The notes beneath the pieces are model-generated. The model worked only from the letters and a program-made list of their open reading frames with translations. It made no database searches and had not been told where the DNA came from. Positions 57,312 to 64,000 of a stretch of 64,000 nucleotides of DNA are shown one piece after another. Positions within the stretch are counted from its first letter, which is position 1. Every line of letters begins with the position of its first letter. The translations under genes were made by a program, and so were the position numbers. The stretch comes from Colletotrichum lupini (lineage: Eukaryota; Ascomycota; Sordariomycetes; Glomerellales; Glomerellaceae), in contig NC_064672.1 of the NCBI RefSeq assembly GCF_023278565.1, positions 4,216,001-4,280,000 on the forward strand. Reading direction: 5' to 3'.

Positions 57312-59140
57312 TCAGATCATCTTCATCTGAAGCCTCTCCGACCCGTACGGACTAATCTGCACCGGCCTGCCGCCCGTCCACCGATAATACCCAACAACCT
57401 TCTTCACCGCGCCGCCCCAACCGAGCTGCCTCCTCCGCCACGCCTTGATGTTCGACCCGTCCCGGCCCTGCTGCACGACCATGGTAGGGTTCACCGCCGA
57501 GTCAGCCATGACCTCGACGTCTCCGCCGCCGGGCTCCGCCATGTCCATGTACATCTCCGTCGCCTGCTGCCGGCGCCATCTCGACTGCGGCGGCATCGAC
57601 ATGAGAGATATCCCGTTGGCGGCGGCGGCGGCGGTGTGGGTTTTGCTGGAGGGGAAGAAAGACTCGACCGTCCCCGCGGCGGCTACTTCGAAATACACCT
57701 CGAGGCAGCGCAGCTGGTCTAGGTAGATGATGAGGAGGCACAGGATGGCAGCGCCGATGGAGGCGACCCAAAAGACCCAGAACCGCGGCGCGTTGGGAGA
57801 GTACTCGTCGTTCATGGAGAGGATGGCGGAGACTACCGTGAAGGGAAGGAGGATGCCTCCGAGGTACGTTACGCGGTCGAGGGCGCGCTGATTCGCTTCT
57901 TTGCCGCTGTCTGCGGCCATGGCGTCTGGATACGGCTGGTTGTTGGTGCCTTGCATGGGCATGTTGACATCCCGCGTCTGAAGGACCGCCGTCGTCGGCT
58001 GCGTCCGGGGCCACGCGGTCTGCGGCCTCGGCGTCGAACCGAGCTTCGAGATGGCGACGCGGCGCTGGAGGCGCTCAAGGAGGGACCGCCAGTCTGGGTG
58101 CCGCATGCCACCGCCGCCGCCCAGGAGCGGCTGGCGCGCTTGGTCCTGCGCAAGCTCGAGGTTCTGCTCGAGAGACTCTGTCGCCTGCCAGTAGAGCCCC
58201 CCGTCCTGCAGGGATCCAGGCTGGGCGCATGAGGGGAGGGTCTCGAAGAAGTCGAGCCACTTATCGTGGACCGCCTCGCAGAGGATCTCGGGAAGGGTTT
58301 GCCTCGTGACATTGGAGTGACGAAAGGTGCGGAGAAGGCTGTCTTCGAGGCCTGGGAGCTCGTCGCCTTCGGCTATGAGGACGTTCCAGACTGAGGTGCC
58401 ATCCATTTGGGACTCGTCTATTTTGCTTTGCCATGAGCGGGTGACGGAGAGTGGTCTCCGCGCCTTTTGGACCTGTGAAGATGGATCGTTCCAGATGGGG
58501 CGGTCTAGGAAGAGGACTGAAGGCGCAAGTCAGTACGTGGAATGTATCCATTAGGACCCGTTGAGAACTTACCATCAGCTTTGCTGTTCATCCATAACGA
58601 AGCCTGGCAGAACATGACTGCCTGCCCATCCCTCGACATCATATGAAAGGGCGCCTCGTCCATGACATCCACTAAATCAGATTGCCTTGCCGACGGCTTA
58701 TACCCAGGATCCGGGCCATAGTTCCCCCTCGTAGTCTTGACCAGCTCCGGATACGCAAACGAAACAAAACTCGAGCCCTCGTCGTTCCTCGACGGTCGAT
58801 GCCGCCGCCTCCCCGCATGTGCTTCGAGAAACCCAGAGTTCACGCCGAGGGAATCCCGCAACACCTGGACCAGATCCAGCGGCAGGCCCTGGACGATGGT
58901 GAGCCGCCTCCGGCCCACGGCTTCCCTCAAGAGGTCTTCGGCGTGGTTGAGGAGGCGCTGCTTGCACTTGTCCGTCTCCCAGTCGAGGACGTAGGCGGAG
59001 GAGCTCGACTCGGGGAACTTGCTCATCAAGGATGATCGCCGGACGAGGAGCGCGGGCGTGTTGGAGCGTTTTGTATGGAGTTCGGCCGAGTCGCTGGCCG
59101 TGAGAGGCGGCGACTGCTCGAATGTCTTTGATCTGACCAT
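57312..59140 (-). CDS. CorA-like Mg2+ transporter family membrane protein
   Basis: Two exons on the minus strand, 59140-58573 and 58516-57312, giving 590 residues; the 56-nt intron is GTAAGT...CCTAAT...TTCAG. The large N-terminal part is soluble, with an Arg-rich region, YVLDWETDKCKQRLL and WMNSKAD, as in the cytosolic domain of fungal CorA-like proteins. Near residue 450 there are two closely spaced membrane helices, LGGILLPFTVVSAILSM and FWVFWVASIGAAILCLLIIYL, joined by a short acidic loop. The CorA signature GMN at the end of helix 1 is SMN here (ILSMNDEY), as is common in fungal CorA-like proteins, so magnesium transport is uncertain. A poly-Ala run and Met/Gly-rich tail follow. The start ATG at 59140 is the first in frame. 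Divergent from DAD3. Confidence 0.85.
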
Positions 59141-60353
59141 TGCTCCCTATTCAGTTTTGATTTGATGTAAGCCACTTTTTTGACCGTTTCGCGTTGCCGG
59201 CTGGGTGCTATGTTATGAAAATCTCCTCTTTTTTTCAACGAGAACCATCTCGAACGACGCCAGAAAAGAAAGATCACCCTCGAGTTATAATAAAAGTGAG
59301 ATTGAAGCCATGGCTGGCAGCTTGGTGCCATTGTTGGCTCATCAAGTGACCTGAGCTAGAGCATCTGGATTTAGAGCTTTCCCACCCCCCTAAGCTCTCT
59401 CACCTGTGCTCTAGTCCCATCTTAGTCCGACTTTGGGCCCAAAGTGAGATGTGGTTTTGGTGGTGTCGGCCGGCCATGGCAGCTCGGTGGCTGACTGTCG
59501 CGAAATGACGGGGATGAGATTCGCGTGCTCTAGTTTAGTCCTGAAACAATCCGGGGCAGATGTCGATGAGTGCTAGGCTTGCCACGTCAAGCCATCCCTT
59601 CTACTTGAAGGATACGAACAATGTGTGGTTTCGGAACACGCTCATGATCAGGTTCGGCACACGGCACGCTTGCTAGATTGGCGCCTACGATAAAGGCGCT
59701 TCAGAATTCCCAAAGTGAGAGAAAATCTGTGTTGGTTGTATGTTCATAGAGGTCGGCGGCGATGGTGGTAATTCAAAGTCATCTCTCATTGCCAGCTCAT
59801 AGACAACCTCTCGATGAAGGTAACAGACGGCTTGGATGCTACGATTCAGTGCCTCGCGTACAGGCTCTTACCCAGCCCTTCTCCCCTGACAAGAAAGACA
59901 CCTGAAGGGGCATACTTAGACGTCATGTAAGACGCTCTAACGATAACCTCCTTTACCGCTCCAAACTGTCTTGAAAGATGGAGGTGGGGACGGACGTTGT
60001 TGGAAGATGACGGGAAGTCCGCGCGCATCTTTGGTGTGGGTGGGTGAAGGCGCACGAGCCGCTTACAAGTCCCTCCTCATTAGGTAAGGCGCTCACCGAA
60101 GACACACTTCACCTCACCGACAAGGGGGACTGATGCTTTTTTTCGGGGTAGGTAGGTTCCTGGGCACCTTGCCCAAGGTTAGATTGGCGGGGTTCAAGCC
60201 ACAGCGCGTCCTACCGCGACTCACCGAAACAACTTCCCGTCGATAATTGACCAGAACCTAACGAAACGTCGCTGTACCATGTTAGCGCCGACCAAACTTG
60301 ACTTTGGTATATAGTACGAAACAGAGCAAACAAGAGACAGCTGGATCATCACC
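59141..60353. other. divergent intergenic region, CorA-like / DAD3
   Basis: About 1.2 kb with both promoters. It contains GGGTAGGTAGGTT at about 60148-60160. No gene seen. Confidence 0.55.
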
Positions 60354-60775
60354 ATGGAGCAGGGGCGGGACTCCACGCTGCTGCATTCGCAGCCGGAGTT
60401 GTCGCCGTTGGAGGCCGAGGTGCTGGAAGAGTACGAAAAGTTGGCGGATAACATGAAGAAGGTTCGTCCCGTCACACAGCTTTCCTACATTGCATTCAGA
60501 CTCGGACCTTTCCCCCTTCCCCCCTTCTCCCCTCTACCCGATCCCAAAGACCTGCAAAGCTAACTTGTCCCCCTTTTTTTGTACCGTAGCTTGCTTCAAC
60601 ACTCGAAGACCTGAGCGGCTCGCCGAGCACCGAGATCCTCGACGGCCTGCGGGAGCTGGAGCGCAAGACGAGCTTGGTGTTTACGCTCCTCAAGGCAAGC
60701 GTGTACAGCATAGTGCTGCAGCAGGAGATCGATTGGGGTGACCAAGCCAGGAGCCAGGAGGAGGAGGAGGAGTAG
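60354..60775 (+). CDS. dad3: DASH/Dam1 complex subunit Dad3
   Basis: Two exons, 60354-60461 and 60590-60775, giving 97 residues; the 128-nt intron is GTTCGT...GCTAAC...CGTAG. The DASH complex forms rings on kinetochore microtubules and holds chromosomes to spindle fibres in fungi. The family core is plain: LSPLEAEVLEEYEKLADNM in exon 1, and in exon 2 PSTEILDGLRELERKTSLVF then TLLKASVYSIVLQQEI. A Glu-run tail ends the protein. Length is as expected for Dad3 (about 90-100 residues). It is helical throughout with no localisation signal. Convergent with the mitochondrial ribosomal gene, with only 302 bases between the stop codons. The split into two small exons makes it easy to miss; the longest single open frame covers less than half of it. 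Confidence 0.94.
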
Positions 60776-61077
60776 AGGAAGACGAATACGTGGGATCACG
60801 AGGGTGCAACATCTATATTGAGAGGAGGCATGCTGCAATCCGCGGCGGTTTTGTCCGGATTATACCGCAAGAGGAAGTTGGAGAGAGTGTACAAATGCAC
60901 GACGAGACTACGATCAGAGCAGATACCCCCCCCAAGAAATACACGACGCCAATCACTTTATGACATGAAGATTTGCGTTCACTGTTCACGGGGGCAAGGG
61001 GGCCACAGACGGGGTTCTCTAGAGATTTGCGCTTTTTGTTTGAACATTTACAGTGGTATACAGAAGTGGTATACAGA
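60776..61077. other. convergent intergenic region, DAD3 / uS5m
   Basis: 302 bases between two stop codons; both 3' untranslated regions must be short or overlap. Confidence 0.6.
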
Positions 61078-62618
61078 TTAATACACAGATCCGCCGTAGT
61101 AGACCTTTCTCACATCGACCATCTTCTTTCCGCGACCAATGGCAATCTCCTCCGGATCAGGTTGGTTCATGAGGGCCTTGTAGACGGCGTTGACGGTGTT
61201 GTAAGGGTTCTTGGAGCGGGGGATCTTGGCCGCCAGATCATGGATACCGGCGAGACGGGCCATTTCGAATATCCTGTGAGAGACGCGGAGTCCGAAGCCT
61301 GATTGTGTGTTAGTATGACTGTGTCAAACAAATAACAGAGAACGAGGAACTAGCAGGAATAGAACGTACCTGGGGGACGGGCAAAGAGCTGCACAACAGT
61401 TCCCGAGATCTTAGTCTCGACGTTGCCGTAGATGGTGCGGTTTTCATATCTGCGGATAGGCTTCATGTTGCGGATAGCCAGAAGCGTGGCCGTCGCTGTT
61501 GCAATACCGGGGTCCGTCGACTTAGCCTCTCCCAACCCCAGTCTGCCGTCTCCGTTACCGGCCACGACGATGACGGAAGCACTGCGGATCTTGCCCAGAC
61601 GAGTCTGGTTAGAAACGGATCGAACGACGACTCTCTTGGTGAGAATAGAGAGGATATCGCTGATCTTCATGCCGGTGGCCTGCTTGAGCTTGATGAAGCG
61701 ACCCGTGGGGTCGAGGCCGTCGTCCTCGACGTCTTCCGGAGGTTGGTAGAGTCCCTTGACACCCTCGACCTTGCCGAGCTCAGGGGCGAGCGCCGAAGTG
61801 CCCTTGCCGTCGGCTTCCTTCCACAAGGCTACGCGGGAGCGAAGGGGGTTCTCCGAGGTGCTCAGGGAGCCCTCCAGCTCGTTGAAGAATTCCTGGTCAA
61901 ACTGCTTCAGCCAGTCGTCGGTTGCGATAGACGCCGCCCCGGCCTTCTTCTCCTTCTTCGCCCCAAGCACGTCGGCCTCGTTGTCGACAAGGAACTTGCG
62001 GCGCAACTCGGGGTTGGTCTCGAGCTCGTGCAGCTCCTCCTCGGTGAAGTCGAGCTTCGCGGGGTTCGTCTTTGAGATGTTGCGCAGCGCCCGGGCAAAC
62101 GCCTTGCCCATGGTGTCCTGCATCTGGCCGCCGACCCTGTCGGCCATCTTCTCAATGTAGTCGTCGATCCACATTCTCCTCGGCAGCCATTTCGGCTCCA
62201 CGGGCTTCGCAGGCGCTTGGGGTTTCGCATCGATGATGGGCTGGACCATTGAGAAGTCGTCGATATAGGGCTGCGTGTAAGGATCCGTCCGTAACCGACC
62301 CTGGATCGCCAAATCTTTCGGGTCAATGGCCTCCTCGGCGGCCTGGAGAGCTTCCCACTGCTCGGGGGTGTACTTCTCCTTCAGAAACTCCTTTTGCTGT
62401 TCCGTGTACTCGGGAAAGTGTTGTTTCGCATACTTTTCGATGGCATCAGGGGTCGTCAGACCCATCTTCTCGGCGGTGATATTGTTGAATCGTGACCGCC
62501 TCCGACCTGACCTGCCAACGGAGCTGTGGAATAGACGGTAGGGAAGGGCGGCCGGTGCGCTCGAGGCGGAAGAGACGCATCTCGACAAGACGCTCCGCGC
62601 CGGGCGTACCGAGTTCAT
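61078..62618 (-). CDS. mrps5: mitochondrial ribosomal protein uS5m (MRPS5)
   Basis: Two exons on the minus strand, 62618-61370 and 61298-61078, giving 489 residues; the 71-nt intron starts GTACGT and ends TCAG. uS5m sits in the small mitoribosomal subunit near the mRNA entry and decoding region. The N-terminus (MNSVRPARSVLSRCVSSASS) is a typical mitochondrial presequence. The open frame extends upstream to a TTG at 62702 only, so 62618 is the first ATG. A long charged fungal N-terminal region precedes the conserved part. The S5 N-terminal dsRNA-binding domain has KRVVVRSVSNQTRLGKIRSA and the glycine-rich AGNGDGRLGLGEAK. The S5 C-terminal domain, split by the intron, has FARPPGFGLRVSHRIFEMA, LAGIHDLAAKI and NPYNTVNAVYKAL. 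The whole family signature is intact. Confidence 0.94.
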
Positions 62619-63973
62619 CGCAGCAGAGAGAGGCGACGTCTCTGCGCCAGTTCGTTGCCGGCAGCAAAGGGGTAGAATGAGGTCGTCGGGGAGTGGGTGC
62701 AAGTCGCGTGATGGGCTCTTTTGGTCTTGAGCTCAGGGTCGCGCCAGCTAGTCGACAATTTTTTTGGAAAGCTCAATTGGATCGTCTCGCAGTCGATTGC
62801 CTTGGACGGATCCAGACCATATCATTGGTCAATAAGCCCGGTCTTCTCCCGCCCGTGGCCCGTGCAATCACGGGCATGACGGCGCGGTGATGTTCCTCGA
62901 GTCACATGACCATAACGGCGTGGACGACTTGTGATTGGTGTCATACCGAAAGCTCGCAGCTCACCGAGACTGTGCTGAAGTCCAGGGGCTACCTAGCTCA
63001 CTTAATTCTGGAGTGCACGGTCTCGTTCCGACTCCCGTCTTCATCGTTACCGGCCGACCTCTGTCAAGCTTATATCGCAAAGCATTTGGACTGAAGTATT
63101 ATGTTATACTGGTGAGTATCATTTCGAAGGTATCGCGAAGCCAAGACTAAGCTTTCCCGACCGGAAAGAGCGCAAAGATCTCATTTGATGTCGTTGCCAG
63201 CTCAACAACCACATGGCTAATCCGATGTGTAAGAATACTTGCCTGTAACAGGACGTCTTTCCCGTGAAGAAGCCCAGGTCCCCTTTTTAGTGCCGAAGTA
63301 ACCGCTGCAGCTCGTCCCTGCACAGCCAATCACCCGCAGCAGACATCAGTCGACTTTCTGCCGCAGGCCTGAAACGCGCATCGATGCCGCCCCTCCCCTG
63401 GCAGCGACCTTCCTCACACATTCAACCACCACGATGCGGCCATGTCGCGTCCTGGTCTCATACCCCCAAGGCGGTCTAGCCTGCGAAAAGGCACACCACG
63501 GTGGTGGCATGGCCACCGTAGGGCCACCTCCTCGCCCTTGAAGCGCACCCAATTGTGACGTCTCCCGTTTCGAGAAGCCGAGCGGATCATTTTCCCTACA
63601 TCTTGGCCCCTACTAACCCTCCTATTCTTTTCCTTTCTCCTTCTGGACTGCTTTTCGCATCTCGTGTTTCCTGCTGTCGAACAAAAACCTTCTAATCCGG
63701 TCCCCCAACAATACGTACATTTTTTTGTTGTTCCCTTGTGACTGGCGCACTTGAGACTCAGACCTTCATTTTTGACTTTCCTGTACACACCTTTAATTCC
63801 AACCACCACAGTCCATACCGCCCATCACAGGTGCCTGAGCAGACCTCGCACCTCTTCAATCAGCCGCCGAAAATCAAAGAGCGGCAAGGCGCAAGCCAGC
63901 ACGATTCTGTGAGCTATCGCGCTTGCACCGCACCCGAACATCGATCAGCCCCGAAAGATTCGAGACCGCAACA
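62619..63973. other. divergent intergenic region at right end
   Basis: About 1.35 kb between uS5m and the start codon at 63974. The right half is C/T-rich with ACCACC- and CAG-rich leader character. No gene seen. Confidence 0.55.
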
Positions 63974-64000
63974 ATGGGTCAATTCGACTGGTTCCGATCT
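63974..64000 (+). CDS. start of a gene running off the right edge
   Basis: ATG in good context (CGCAACA before it) after a long C/T/A-rich leader, followed by nine codons, MGQFDWFRS, to the window end. Too little is present to name it; the leader character and lack of upstream start codons nearby make a genuine gene start plausible. Confidence 0.4.

Noticed and set aside
62618..62702. N-terminal extension of uS5m to 62702
   Set aside because: The upstream codon is TTG; the ATG at 62618 opens a mitochondrial presequence.
1..64000. tRNA genes and CRISPR arrays
   Set aside because: I scanned by eye for tRNA A/B box patterns and regular spaced repeats and found none that hold up; a tRNA could still be missed without a covariance search.

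Overview
The window reads as nuclear DNA of a filamentous ascomycete (Pezizomycotina, most likely Sordariomycetes; I cannot fix the genus). The signs are short introns (about 49-130 nt) with GTANGT donors and CTAAC branch sites, GC-rich codon choice, and fungus-specific genes: the DASH subunit Dad3, an NRC-2-type kinase, a fused PARP/ubiquitin-E2 protein and a fungal CorA-like protein. I found no tRNA, rRNA, CRISPR array or intact transposon.

Layout. Positions 1-3.8 kb hold two accessory genes: a BAHD-type acyltransferase running off the left edge, and a signal-peptide-bearing YcaC-type isochorismatase hydrolase with two introns. Positions 3.76-27.3 kb are strikingly gene-poor. The only intact gene there is a 153-residue serine-rich protein at 16.3-16.8 kb, with a TATA palindrome and seven AGGGG (STRE-like) words upstream. 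The same stretch contains a frameshifted SnoaL-like pseudogene at 25.5-26.2 kb, about 1.1 kb before its intact relative at 27.3 kb. The remaining sequence there is not AT-rich; it holds homopolymers, pyrimidine tracts and recurring intergenic words.

From 29 kb to the right end the density is normal and most genes are housekeeping. In order they are Vps24 (ESCRT-III), p23/Sba1 (Hsp90 co-chaperone), Yra1/ALYREF (mRNA export, with an unusually long 832-nt intron), Ost4 (oligosaccharyltransferase mini-subunit), Tma46 (DRG-family partner), an SDR lacking the usual catalytic tyrosine, an AT-hook/C2H2 protein with a perfect PIP box, an NRC-2 kinase, a mitochondrial PP2C (Ptc5-like), the PARP-UBC fusion, a CorA-like membrane protein, Dad3, mitochondrial ribosomal protein uS5m, and the first codons of a further gene at the right edge.

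The genes do not form one pathway. The acyltransferase may belong to a secondary-metabolite locus to the left, but no other cluster genes are visible. The points most worth a second look are the 23.5-kb gene-poor block around one promoter-rich small gene, the broken SnoaL paralogue, the YRA1 long intron, the PIP-box/AT-hook/zinc-finger protein, and the single-exon PARP-UBC fusion. Exon coordinates were worked out by hand from splice signals and reading-frame continuity; they have not been tested against transcripts.
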